Position numbers and translations under genes: made by a program. The notes beneath the pieces were generated by a model. The model did no database searches. It was not told the DNA's origin and saw only the letters and a program-made list of their open reading frames with translations. From Novosphingobium cyanobacteriorum (GTDB taxonomy: Bacteria; Pseudomonadota; Alphaproteobacteria; Sphingomonadales; Sphingomonadaceae), in contig NZ_JAROCY010000013.1 in NCBI RefSeq assembly GCF_029436685.1, positions 62,001 to 126,000 on the forward strand: DNA of 64,000 nt, given 5' to 3'. Below, piece by piece: positions 1 to 7,842 of this stretch. Each line of letters starts with the position of its first letter. Within the stretch, counting starts at the first letter, position 1.

Positions 1-170
1 TTCATAGTCTGATCGAACAATCTCACGGTCATTGTGCATGCCATGCTACGCGACGGCACATTGTTTCAGACATACACACTGGTCATTAGATCGAAATGTA
101 CCCGCACTAAGCGATTCGGCAGTCCCGCGTCGTGTTTGACGTTTGGGGCGAGGGGGCGTTCCAAATTTCC

Positions 171-914
171 ATGTTACGCAAGCCGGTACTCCTGCTGCAG
201 GAGCCCGACGTTACGCGGCGTCGGATGATGAAATTCAATCTGGAGCTGGAAGGCTTCCAGATTGTTGCGCCGGACTCGCTGCGGGATTTGCAGGAAGATG
301 CCAATCCCATCGACCTTGCGGTTCTTTATTGGGACGGTGCCGGACGGGCGCCGTTGGCCGATTGGGGCGCGTTGCGGGTGCGGAATGGCATCAAGTACAT
401 GCCGATCCTGGTCATCACCGAAGCAGACCGCGAGGAAGACCGCCTGGCTGCGTACGAAGCCGGCGCCGATGACATCCTGGTCAAGCCATTCTCAGTGCCC
501 GAGTTCCTCGCCCGCATTCGCGCCATCCTGCGTCGCACTTCACCCGAACTGGGTGGCCGGGTGATCCGCGCCGGCGGGCTGAGCATGGACGTGGGCAGCG
601 GCAAGGTCATGCGTGACGGCGTGGAAGTCCGGCTAAGCCAGACCGAGTTCCGCATCCTGCAATACCTGATGGAGCATGCCGGCAAGGTCCGCTCGCGCGA
701 GCAGATCCGGCATGCCGTTTGGGAATCACCTGACCGGGTGGAGATTCGTGCCATCGACGTGCGGATCACGCGCCTGCGTCGGCAACTGCGCCTTGCCGGG
801 GGCGGGGAGACGATCCGCACCGTCCGCACCGCGGGGTATGTGCTGTCGGAAGAGCAGCCGCGCGTGCGCAGCGAAATTCAGCCGGTCACCGAGGAATTGG
901 TTGGACGAATCTGA
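171..914 (+). CDS. OmpR/PhoB-family response regulator
   Basis: Two-component response regulator that would bind DNA as a phosphorylated dimer. Residues 3-120 form a receiver: Asp55 in the motif YWDG is the likely phospho-acceptor, the ITEAD segment supplies the switch Thr, and Lys105 in VKPF is the conserved lysine. Residues about 130-230 form a winged helix with the family pattern LSQTEFRILQYLMEHAG and a C-terminal TVRTAGYVL hairpin. I start at ATG 171 (MLRKPVLLL), where the receiver beta-1 begins; an ATG at 132 would add 13 residues unlike the family. No kinase lies beside it, and it faces away from the adhesin locus. The receiver is less canonical than PhoB, so a PhoB identity is not claimed. 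Confidence 0.9.
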   Translation: MLRKPVLLLQEPDVTRRRMMKFNLELEGFQIVAPDSLRDLQEDANPIDLAVLYWDGAGRAPLADWGALRVRNGIKYMPILVITEADREEDRLAAYEAGADDILVKPFSVPEFLARIRAILRRTSPELGGRVIRAGGLSMDVGSGKVMRDGVEVRLSQTEFRILQYLMEHAGKVRSREQIRHAVWESPDRVEIRAIDVRITRLRRQLRLAGGGETIRTVRTAGYVLSEEQPRVRSEIQPVTEELVGRI

Positions 915-942
915 ACGCGCCGATTGCGGGCGCCGGATGGGT

Positions 943-1635
943 TCAGGACAGCAGCCGGCCGATGGTGTCGCGGTCGAGATTGCCGGTCGGCGCGATGCCG
1001 GTCGCAACCTGGAACGCGCGCAAGGCATCAAGCAGCAGCGCCGGGTCCTGCGCATCTTCTGCCCGACCCAATAGGTTCAGCGAGACAAGGCGTTCGGCAA
1101 TGCGTCGCAGGGTGGCGCTATCCACCGCGCCGGTGGTCGGCTGGGGCGCTTGGGGATCGACCGTGGCGAAACGCTGTCCACCATTGATCGGAGCGGAGGA
1201 TGGGGGTGTCGACGATGCATCGGGCGGCGTGGAATTGCGCGCCGGCACGGGCTTGGCAGTTACACTGTCGCCGTTGTCGTCGAGCTGTGGCGGCAATTCG
1301 AAACCGACGCTTGAATTGGCGGGCCCGACCGGTCCCTTGCCCCCTGCTTGCGCCGGGGCATGATCCGTCTGAGGAATGCTGCTTTCGAGCGAGACGCTTG
1401 CCGTGCTGGGGACGCCCCGCGTACTGGCCCTGCCGCGCGGTGCCGGGTCGGGCGGTGCAGCGGGCAGATCCGACAGCCGATAGGGATCGGCAGGCGGTTG
1501 CGGCGCCTGATCTGCGGTGGTGCGTGCCGCATCGCCCAGCAGCGGCGAGGCGACCTGCGCCTCCGCCGCACTGCCGATCACGAGCCACGCGGTCAGCGCG
1601 ACGAGCGCAGGTAGGGCTTCGGGCCTTCGAACCAT
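943..1635 (-). CDS. Secreted protein with C-terminal peptidoglycan-binding-like domain
   Basis: A 230-residue exported protein. The N-terminus is a Sec signal peptide ending near AEAQ. A long Pro/Ala/Ser-rich, probably disordered linker follows. The last 60 residues (from about 170) resemble a PG_binding_1 domain: a helix starting LRRIAERLVSLNLL, then ALRAFQVATGIAPTG and a final DRDTIGRLL. It is the last gene of the minus-strand adhesin group, 14 bp after the HfaA-like gene, so it may anchor or help localise the surface structure at the wall. That role is inferred from position and domain only. Confidence 0.7.
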   Translation of the reverse strand: MVRRPEALPALVALTAWLVIGSAAEAQVASPLLGDAARTTADQAPQPPADPYRLSDLPAAPPDPAPRGRASTRGVPSTASVSLESSIPQTDHAPAQAGGKGPVGPANSSVGFELPPQLDDNGDSVTAKPVPARNSTPPDASSTPPSSAPINGGQRFATVDPQAPQPTTGAVDSATLRRIAERLVSLNLLGRAEDAQDPALLLDALRAFQVATGIAPTGNLDRDTIGRLLS

Positions 1636-1649
1636 GACCGGCGCGCCGA

Positions 1650-1991
1650 TCAGTTGGTGAAGGTGCCGGTGGAGCTGGTCTTGCCGCTGTTGTTGCCGGT
1701 GATCGTGTTGCCGTTGATCGAGTTGTTGTCACCGGTGATCTGGTTGTAGACGCAGTTGCCGCACGAGCTGATCGAACGGTACATCGTGGTGACCGCGTTG
1801 CCGATAGTGGCGGTCTGTGCGTTCTGGCCTTCCACCTGATGCAGCTGGGCCGATGCCAGGGCGTGGGCTGCGCCGCCGTTGTAACCCATGGTGCCCCACG
1901 CAGCGGCGGATTCGCCCGCCGAGGCCGGGGTGGCGGCCGCGAAGAACATGCCGAGAGCGGCGAGAGCGGCGGTGGTCTTGTTCAGGATCAT
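1650..1991 (-). CDS. Small secreted HfaA/curlin-like protein
   Basis: 113 residues with a clear signal peptide (MILNKTTAALAALG... cleaved near ASA). The mature part is short and rich in Gly, Asn, Ser and Thr, with an Asn-rich tail of the type GDNNSINGNTITGNNSG and one close cysteine pair in SSCGNC. Short N/Q/G-rich repeats after a signal peptide are typical of curli-type or HfaA-type subunits exported through CsgG/HfaB pores, and such a pore gene lies in the same strand group (4361-5479). HfaA assignment is by size, composition and context; I cannot align it. Confidence 0.55.
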   Translation of the reverse strand: MILNKTTAALAALGMFFAAATPASAGESAAAWGTMGYNGGAAHALASAQLHQVEGQNAQTATIGNAVTTMYRSISSCGNCVYNQITGDNNSINGNTITGNNSGKTSSTGTFTN

Positions 1992-2006
1992 GGTGTCCTC
2001 CGTGAG

Positions 2007-2462
2007 TTATCCGCCAGTCGAGGCGCGCGGTTTGGTTGCGATGGAAAAGCCGGATTGCAGGCCGATGGCGGAAATTGTCACGCTGCCGGTGGCGCTCGAC
2101 TGTTCGCCGTTGATCGAACCGGTGGAACTGACCGTGCCACTGTTGGTGGCGCTGGCCTTGATGTTCGAGATCGAGACGTTGACCGTGCCGGTGCCGCTCG
2201 GGCTGATGGTGGTGGCGGCTTCGCTGGTCAGGTTCGACTGGGGGTCATAGTTGACGACCGCGCCCTGCGAGACCAGGCTGATGGCATTGCCCGACCCGCC
2301 CAGGATCTGCGGGTTGTTGATGCTGCCGTTCAGCGTCACGTCGCCGCTGTTGATCGCGGTGAGGATCGCCGGATCGTCTGCTGCGATCTGGGCTCCGGCA
2401 GGCACGGCGGCCAGCGTTAGCGCAAGTGCGGCGGTGCAGGCGGCGAATCGGGTTTGCAGCAT
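2007..2462 (-). CDS. Small secreted Ser/Thr/Asn-rich protein of the adhesin locus
   Basis: 151 residues with a signal peptide ending at PAGAQ. The mature region is low-complexity beta-prone sequence full of Ser, Thr, Gly, Asn and Ile/Val (for example GSGNAISLVSQGAVVN and TGTVNVSISNIKASA), as expected for a surface-polymer or amyloid-like subunit. It sits between the HfaA-like and HfaD-like genes, 15 bp from the former. No family recognised. It shares the alternating polar/Ser-rich style of the HfaD-like neighbour, so it may be a minor subunit or nucleator. Confidence 0.6.
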   Translation of the reverse strand: MLQTRFAACTAALALTLAAVPAGAQIAADDPAILTAINSGDVTLNGSINNPQILGGSGNAISLVSQGAVVNYDPQSNLTSEAATTISPSGTGTVNVSISNIKASATNSGTVSSTGSINGEQSSATGSVTISAIGLQSGFSIATKPRASTGG

Positions 2463-2514
2463 CGCGAACTCCTGAAACTTGCCGGGCGGTTTTATCCGAG
2501 GCCCGGAACGCCGA

Positions 2515-2548
2515 AAAGGAGGGGCGCAGCGCCCCTCCTTCCCGTTTT
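2515..2548 (-). terminator. GC-rich hairpin between HfaD-like gene and downstream genes
   Basis: A near-perfect inverted repeat, AAGGAGGGGCGC / GCGCCCCTCCTT with a very short loop, followed on the minus strand by a short T run (2517-2514). It lies 35 bp after the stop of the HfaD-like gene and upstream of the 2462 start, so it would end or attenuate minus-strand transcription between the large and small subunit genes. On the plus strand it is followed by CCCGTTTT, so it could work both ways. Confidence 0.6.
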
Positions 2549-2582
2549 GCTACGAATGGCGGATTTCCCGCATTCGATGGGC

Positions 2583-4028
2583 TTACTTGGTGAACAGCGA
2601 GAACGACTGCGAGGCGGAAGCGCCGATCGCAGCGGCCGAAACGCTGTTCTGCAGACCGCCGGCGATTTCCGCGCCGGTGATGGTCGAACCTACATAGACC
2701 GCCGAGCCGTTGAGCGCGGTGATCGTCGGGGCAGCGGCATAGAGCACGTTCGAGATCGCGCTGTCGCCGCCCGAGTAGTCGTTGACCGCGAACGACATCG
2801 AGGCAGAGGCGCCGATGCCGGCAACGCTGATCGAGTTGTTCGAGCTATCGGCACCGATCGAGGCTGCAGTGATGTCGGTGGCGTTGATCAGCGTGGTCGG
2901 GGTGTCGAGCGCGGCGAGGCCGGTCACGTCGTTGCTGAAGTCGGCCGTGGTGTCGCCCGCCAGGCCGTTGGCCGACAGGATGGTCACGCCGTCACCCGGG
3001 GTGATCACGCCCGTGCCATCGTCGAACGCACCGATCAGCGCGGTGTTGGTCACGTCACCGCCGAAGACGTTGGCGGCGTAGGACACGCTGGCCGACGAAC
3101 CGATGGCCGAGCTGGAGACTGAACTGGCGTTGGCGCCATCCTGGATGTTGGCAGACAGTTCAGCCGGTTCGATCGCGGTCGGATCGCTGAGGTCGGCGAA
3201 GTCGTTCGACGAGTTGCCGACACCGACGTTGGCCTGGTTCAGCGAAGCCACCGAGATCACGCCGGCCCCGGCAGCCGTGTCGGGAGCGGTCGGGTCGATC
3301 GCCACGCCGAGGTTGAACACGCCGGTTTCCGAACCCGCCAGGATGGTGGTGGAGGCGCCGACGCTGGCCGAGGCACCGATGGCGGCGGCGCTGATCGAGT
3401 TGTTGTTGCCGCCGACGTCAGCGTCGGTGATGTTCACGCCGTTGGACACGGTCATGATGCCGTCGGTGTCAGGCGTCAGGGCTTCCATCGCCAGGCTGTT
3501 GCTGGCCGAAACCGTGCTCGAAGGTACGGTGTAGGTCGAAGCCTGTTCCCCATCGACAACGAAGACCGAAGCCGAGTTCGAGGCCGAAGCGCCCAGCGCG
3601 ACGCGCGAGATCGAGTTGCCCGCGCCGTCGGCGCCGATGGCGGCGCCCGAGATGTCACCCCAGTTGGAAACGTTGCCGCCGTTGAAGGAGCTGGCGATCA
3701 CGCCATTGGCGCCGTCGGCAGCCAGGATGTTGCCGGTCAGCGACGAATCGGTGGCGCTGGTGACGGTGAACGAGGACGAGGCGCTGGCACCGATGGCGGT
3801 GGCGCTGACCGAGTTCTTCTGGCCTTCCACGATCGAAGCCCCGACGGTGCCATCAGCCGCGTCGGACGAGTTCATGGTGACGTTGCCGATATTGCCCGAG
3901 GTTACAGTGGTGGGCGTGTTGGTGCCGTCGATGCTCCAGGTGTCAGCAACCTGGGCGTGGGCGGAAGTGCTCGCGAACAGAGCCGTCGCGCCAAGCAGCG
4001 CGATCTTGATCTTGTTGATGTTGGTCAC
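2583..4028 (-). CDS. HfaD-like secreted repeat protein (putative holdfast-anchor / amyloid-type adhesin)
   Basis: 481 residues with a signal peptide cleaved near SAHAQ. The mature protein holds six copies of a motif close to G-x-x-N-S-[IV]-S-x-x-A-[IL]-G-A-S-A-S, for example KNSVSATAIGASAS, GNSISRVALGASAS, NNSISAAAIGASAS and a C-terminal QNSVSAAAIGASAS. Copies are separated by 50-80 residues of Asp/Thr/Gly-rich sequence and the chain is almost free of Lys and Arg. The architecture fits a beta-solenoid or amyloid-forming surface protein. The locus also holds a CsgG/HfaB-like exporter and an HfaA-like subunit, so HfaD, the third Caulobacter holdfast-anchor protein, is the best match. Name by context and composition. 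Confidence 0.65.
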   Translation of the reverse strand: MTNINKIKIALLGATALFASTSAHAQVADTWSIDGTNTPTTVTSGNIGNVTMNSSDAADGTVGASIVEGQKNSVSATAIGASASSSFTVTSATDSSLTGNILAADGANGVIASSFNGGNVSNWGDISGAAIGADGAGNSISRVALGASASNSASVFVVDGEQASTYTVPSSTVSASNSLAMEALTPDTDGIMTVSNGVNITDADVGGNNNSISAAAIGASASVGASTTILAGSETGVFNLGVAIDPTAPDTAAGAGVISVASLNQANVGVGNSSNDFADLSDPTAIEPAELSANIQDGANASSVSSSAIGSSASVSYAANVFGGDVTNTALIGAFDDGTGVITPGDGVTILSANGLAGDTTADFSNDVTGLAALDTPTTLINATDITAASIGADSSNNSISVAGIGASASMSFAVNDYSGGDSAISNVLYAAAPTITALNGSAVYVGSTITGAEIAGGLQNSVSAAAIGASASQSFSLFTK

Positions 4029-4360
4029 GGTATACCCCTATGAATTCGTTAATACCCCGTTTCTAGCCCCGCAGGTACTAGCCCGTGCGCCTTGGGCCTG
4101 TTCCTTGAAACAATGGCGACTCTTTGGAGAATCTCGGGTACTTTTTGCTTAACCATACTGTCATTTAGAGATGCCACTTCAGCACAAGTGCTTGAAAAGG
4201 TGTGTTTCAATCGCATTGTGTCGATAGAGGGCGGGCAGATGCGGATGGTTAGCGTGCGGTTCGGGGTGTTGCGGGCGAAAGTGGATCGAACCACTGCTCT
4301 GCGCCCATGCAGGGGCACGCCCCGGATCGGAGCAGCAATCTGGTCTACGGCAGAAAGCGG
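4029..4360. promoter_or_regulatory. AT-richer gap upstream of the HfaD-like gene
   Basis: A 332-bp gap inside an otherwise compact minus-strand group, clearly lower in GC than its neighbours. It contains TTAACCAT at 4149-4156, an 8-mer like the short CtrA half-site of alphaproteobacteria, and AT-rich stretches around 4130-4215. It probably holds a separate promoter for the HfaD-like gene and the genes after it. No credible gene is seen in it. Confidence 0.4.
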
Positions 4361-5479
4361 TCAGTTCTCGGGAGTGCCAGGCTGCGGCGAGGCCTGGATC
4401 GCACCCGGGCGCTGAAGCAGCGAGGGTTGCTGGACCAGCGGTACGGGCTGCGGCAGCTGCGCCGGTTGCGGCTGCGGTCCTGATGGGCGAGTCGCCAAGG
4501 GAACGGGCAGTGGCAGCGCGGCGACCTTCTTGCCGTGCTTTTCCTTGCGCGATGCCTTGCCAAGCTGTTCCGCCTCATCACGGTTCAGCTTTTCGTGGTA
4601 ACCCTTCAGGTCTTCCACCATGCGACGGCAGTTCTCGGGCACTATCGGCATGGCCGCGAGGACATCGGCGACAGACATCGCCACCACGTCACGCGTGGCT
4701 TCCTGCAGGCGCTGCTGGTCGTTGAAGCCCATCGTGCCGGTAACCAGCGTACCCTTGCCGTCGCCAAAGATCCGGGCAATGCCGACACCGCCCGACCTGT
4801 AATAGACCTGACGGTTGAGTGAGCTGATCGCCATCGTCATGCGGTCGCCCGGCCGGTACATTTCAGCCGAAACCTCGAGAGAGGCGCCGCGCACATCGTA
4901 ATAGGGGCCGATGCCGGCCACCCGCATGTCAAGCGACGGGCCGCCGATGAAATCGAGCGCGGTGAAGGCGGTCGAGATGATGAAGTTCGGCGCCCGGCTC
5001 TGCTGCTGCGAGGCGAGCGACTGTTCGAGCCCTGGCCCGCCAAACTGGCGCAGCGCGCGTTCGGTGTTTAGCTCGTAGTAGTTCATCGCCAGCCCGCCGG
5101 CGCGGATCACGGTTTCCGAGGCCCAGATCGCTGCGGTGCCCTGTGGCAGGAAGGATCCGGTGGCGCCTTCGTAGCCATAGGACGTCTTGCCCGTGCCATC
5201 CGAATGAACTGCGATGCCGAAGCGGATCTTGTTGAGCACGTGGCTTTCCCGCATGCAGGTCAGCGCCTTGATGATGCCTTCGTTGGGCAGGCTCTGCTGG
5301 GGCGGCGGGGCTTCGTTCAGCGTAATGCGATGCTTGGTGCTGATCGGGATGCCGCACCCGGCAAGCGGCAGGCAGGCCAGCGCAGCGCCGAGCCAAAGGC
5401 GCTTGGCGCATGCGGCGCGCAAGCGACGGCCTTCGGCAGGGCGGCCATTGGGGCCGTCTTGGTCAATGCTTTGCTTCAT
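4361..5479 (-). CDS. hfaB: CsgG/HfaB-family outer-membrane lipoprotein
   Basis: 372 residues from ATG 5479 (ATG 5506 would add nine; neither has a strong ribosome site). A long basic n-region leads to a lipobox in ACLPLAGCG, so this is a lipoprotein. The body has CsgG/HfaB features: RFGIAVHSDGTGK, SFLPQGTAAIWASETV, MNYYELNTERALRQF, GGPSLDMRVAGIGP, RGASLEVSAEMYRPG and QRLQEATRDVVAMSVADVL. CsgG-type proteins form nonameric pores that export curli-like subunits; HfaB is needed for holdfast anchoring in Caulobacter. A Pro/Gln-rich tail of about 60 residues follows the core. Neighbouring secreted repeat proteins are its likely cargo. Confidence 0.85.
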   Translation of the reverse strand: MKQSIDQDGPNGRPAEGRRLRAACAKRLWLGAALACLPLAGCGIPISTKHRITLNEAPPPQQSLPNEGIIKALTCMRESHVLNKIRFGIAVHSDGTGKTSYGYEGATGSFLPQGTAAIWASETVIRAGGLAMNYYELNTERALRQFGGPGLEQSLASQQQSRAPNFIISTAFTALDFIGGPSLDMRVAGIGPYYDVRGASLEVSAEMYRPGDRMTMAISSLNRQVYYRSGGVGIARIFGDGKGTLVTGTMGFNDQQRLQEATRDVVAMSVADVLAAMPIVPENCRRMVEDLKGYHEKLNRDEAEQLGKASRKEKHGKKVAALPLPVPLATRPSGPQPQPAQLPQPVPLVQQPSLLQRPGAIQASPQPGTPEN

Positions 5480-5615
5480 AAATCCGGTTGTCTTGCCTGC
5501 CGCCATCGCCCTTGCGGGCTGCGCGGGGATTAGATGAGCAATTGTGCAATCAAATTGCAGTTATGTTTCGGTTCGGCGTCAAACATGTACGGGGCCATGC
5601 CCTGAACACTGCAAT

Positions 5616-6188
5616 TTAGCTTCCGTTGGTGGCCGCCGCAGTCATCAAGACCTTGCAATCGCCCAGAAAAGTCCGGTTGAAGTCGAACGTGGCAAGATCC
5701 TGGGCGTCTGTCATGAACAGTTGCACCGTGTTCGCCTGTGCATCAAAATCGGACACGATCAGCAACTTGGACACGCCACCTGCCATCGGCATGGTCAGTT
5801 CGACTCGATCCGGCCAGAGATCGATTACCCGGTTGAACGATCCGACGGCATCCTTGGTCAGGTGGTCCGGATCGGCAAGTACGCGCGTTCCCGGATCAAC
5901 GGGTTCGGCGGGGTCGGTGGCATCGGGCGGCGGCGTGGTCCGTGCAGGGATCGAAGGCAGCGCCAGCGCCAGATCGTGCCAGGCATCGTACTGGATCTCG
6001 TCACGCGATTGTTCGCGCGTCGCGTCGAGATTGGTCGCGTGGCCAAGATGGCAGCGCAGTTCGCGCGAGGGCAGGTGCATCGGTTCGGCCGGCGCACTGG
6101 CGGGCGCCGCAGCCAACGTTGCAAAGACAAGGGCAAGGGTCGGACGAAGTGCGACCCGGACTGTGTGCGTGATCGACTGGTATGCCAT
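5616..6188 (-). CDS. Secreted protein of unknown function, first gene of the adhesin group
   Basis: 190 residues with a signal peptide ending near APASAPA. The mature part has two cysteines, one early in LRCHLGHATN and one late in GDCKVLM, that could pair, and a Pro/Asp-rich stretch in the middle. It lies 109 bp upstream of the CsgG/HfaB-like gene on the same strand and may be the first gene of that transcript. I do not recognise the family; the context suggests a periplasmic or surface accessory to adhesin export. Confidence 0.6.
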   Translation of the reverse strand: MAYQSITHTVRVALRPTLALVFATLAAAPASAPAEPMHLPSRELRCHLGHATNLDATREQSRDEIQYDAWHDLALALPSIPARTTPPPDATDPAEPVDPGTRVLADPDHLTKDAVGSFNRVIDLWPDRVELTMPMAGGVSKLLIVSDFDAQANTVQLFMTDAQDLATFDFNRTFLGDCKVLMTAAATNGS

Positions 6189-6279
6189 GATCGCGCGGCT
6201 AGGGCGCTTGCATGACTCGGATATGACGTCTGTGACGGCTTGTCCGGAAAATGTCGCAAACGCGGCCTAGCGCACCGGC

Positions 6280-6990
6280 ATGATCCAGGCCGGTTACAGG
6301 TTGCTTCGGGCTGTTGCCGCGGTTGCGGCGATCTCGGCGTGTGCGACAGGCGCAATGCCCGCTTCCGCGCAGGATGGGCCGATCGCGCCGCTCTCATGGT
6401 CGGAACAGGATCGGCGCTGCCTGTCGCTGGCGATTGCCTATGAGGCGGCGCGCGAACCGGTGGCCGGACAGCAGGCCGTGGCCGAAGTGGTGTTGAACCG
6501 GCTTGCGCACCCGTCCTTTCCCAAGAGCGTGTGCGGCGTGGTGTTTCAGGGATGGCGGCGCAGCACCGGGTGCCAGTTCACGTTCACGTGTGACGGTTCG
6601 CTGCGCCGCAGGCTTTCGATCGCGACAATGGCCGAGGCGCGGACAGTTGCGGATGCGGTGCTGGATGGCGCGGCTCCAAGGAGAGTGCCCGGCGCACTGA
6701 ACTATCACGCCGACTACGTCCGCCCGGTCTGGGCCGCATCGCTGCTGCGCGTTAACAAGCTGGGGGCGCATATCTTCTACCGTCCGCTGCCGGGCGGAGT
6801 GGCGGAAGGCGCGCGCCAGGTGGAGCGCGACTGGACTGCCGAAGAGCCCGATGGTGCGGTCATCGACCGGGCCTATGCAAGCGGCGGGGCACTGCCGGCG
6901 GCAATGCCCGCCGTTCATTCTGCGGCAGTTTCATCGACGACCAGGTCCGACGGACCGTTCGCCCCATGGGGCCTGCCCCTTACACGCTAG
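6280..6990 (+). CDS. SleB-type cell wall hydrolase
   Basis: 236 residues with a signal peptide (cleavage near ASAQ) and a Hydrolase_2/SleB domain at about 40-165. Typical motifs are LAIAYEAAREPVAGQQAVAEV, containing the likely catalytic Glu, VLNRLAHPSFPKSVCGVVFQG and the cysteine-flanked CQFTFTCDG. The family cleaves peptidoglycan, in spore cortex in Bacillus and in wall remodelling in proteobacteria. It converges with gspK, with its stop abutting that gene's stop. Local wall opening would suit assembly of the secretin encoded next door; that link is inference. Confidence 0.85.
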   Translation: MIQAGYRLLRAVAAVAAISACATGAMPASAQDGPIAPLSWSEQDRRCLSLAIAYEAAREPVAGQQAVAEVVLNRLAHPSFPKSVCGVVFQGWRRSTGCQFTFTCDGSLRRRLSIATMAEARTVADAVLDGAAPRRVPGALNYHADYVRPVWAASLLRVNKLGAHIFYRPLPGGVAEGARQVERDWTAEEPDGAVIDRAYASGGALPAAMPAVHSAAVSSTTRSDGPFAPWGLPLTR

Positions 6991-7842
6991 TCAGTTCGTC
7001 CAGCGCACGATGTAACGGGGGCGCTGCAGCCCGGTGAGTTCCACAACCATGCGCCGCGTTGCATTGGCGCCGTCCGCCATGCGGGCGGTGGCGAGGATCG
7101 TCACCGGCCGGTTCTTCCAGATATCCGGATCGTCCAGCGCGATTGCCACGCGCTGGCCGTTGATCTCGCGCTTGCGTTCAAGGATCTGCGGGGAATCGTC
7201 GCGTCCATCGACCATGGCGCGGATGGCGAGCGGGCTGGCGAACCGCGCTTCGAATGCGTCGGAACCGGCGTCGGTGGTGACGGCATCCTTCAATCGCGCA
7301 ACCAGATCGGGGGTGAAACCGCGCACGTCCGCCAGTTCCTCTACCGACCGGAGCGCGTCGTTGCGGGGTAAAGTGCCGCGCGGCAGGTAATAGTCCATCT
7401 CGCCGCCGCGGGGCAGGGCGTCATCGTCCTGGTCGATCCAGTCCTGCAGGGAATCGGCCGCCACTTCGAGACGTTCGCCCTGCAGGCCAACACCTTCGAG
7501 CAGCCAGACGATGTTCTCACGGTCGATGCTGCCGAGCGGGACCTTGCCGCGTTCGTCCTGTACCGTGATCTCCAGCGTCAAGCCGTCGAAGCTGCGGCGT
7601 TCGACTCGCCCGTCGATCGCCCACTTCTTTCCAGCGCCTTCTGCCAGCAGCCCCTGCAGCGCGATCTGTACCCCCGCGTCAGCGGCTGCGGAAACGCGCG
7701 CGGCGTCCGCTTCGGCCCCGGCGGTGTCGATCCGGCTGGCCGTGCCCTGCACCAGCGTTGCGGCGATCACCGCCATCGCGCCAATCCCGGCGATCACCGC
7801 GACCATGGCGTAGCCGCCTTCCCGCTGTGGGCATGCCTTCAA
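6991..7842 (-). CDS. gspK: Type II secretion minor pseudopilin GspK
   Basis: 283 residues. The N-terminus is a prepilin-like segment (EGGYAMVAVIAGIGAMAVIAA), followed by the large GspK insertion domain, including WLLEGVG, LQDWIDQDDD and SVEELADVRGFTPDLVARLKD. GspK caps the pseudopilus tip with GspI and GspJ. It is the last gene of the gsp operon and overlaps gspD by 4 bp (ATGA). Lying after gspD rather than next to gspJ is unlike the E. coli or Vibrio order. Confidence 0.9.
   Translation of the reverse strand: MKACPQREGGYAMVAVIAGIGAMAVIAATLVQGTASRIDTAGAEADAARVSAAADAGVQIALQGLLAEGAGKKWAIDGRVERRSFDGLTLEITVQDERGKVPLGSIDRENIVWLLEGVGLQGERLEVAADSLQDWIDQDDDALPRGGEMDYYLPRGTLPRNDALRSVEELADVRGFTPDLVARLKDAVTTDAGSDAFEARFASPLAIRAMVDGRDDSPQILERKREINGQRVAIALDDPDIWKNRPVTILATARMADGANATRRMVVELTGLQRPRYIVRWTN

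Noticed and set aside
171..914. Naming the response regulator PhoB
   Set aside because: Family membership is clear, but no phoR, phoU or pst genes are adjacent and the receiver is divergent.
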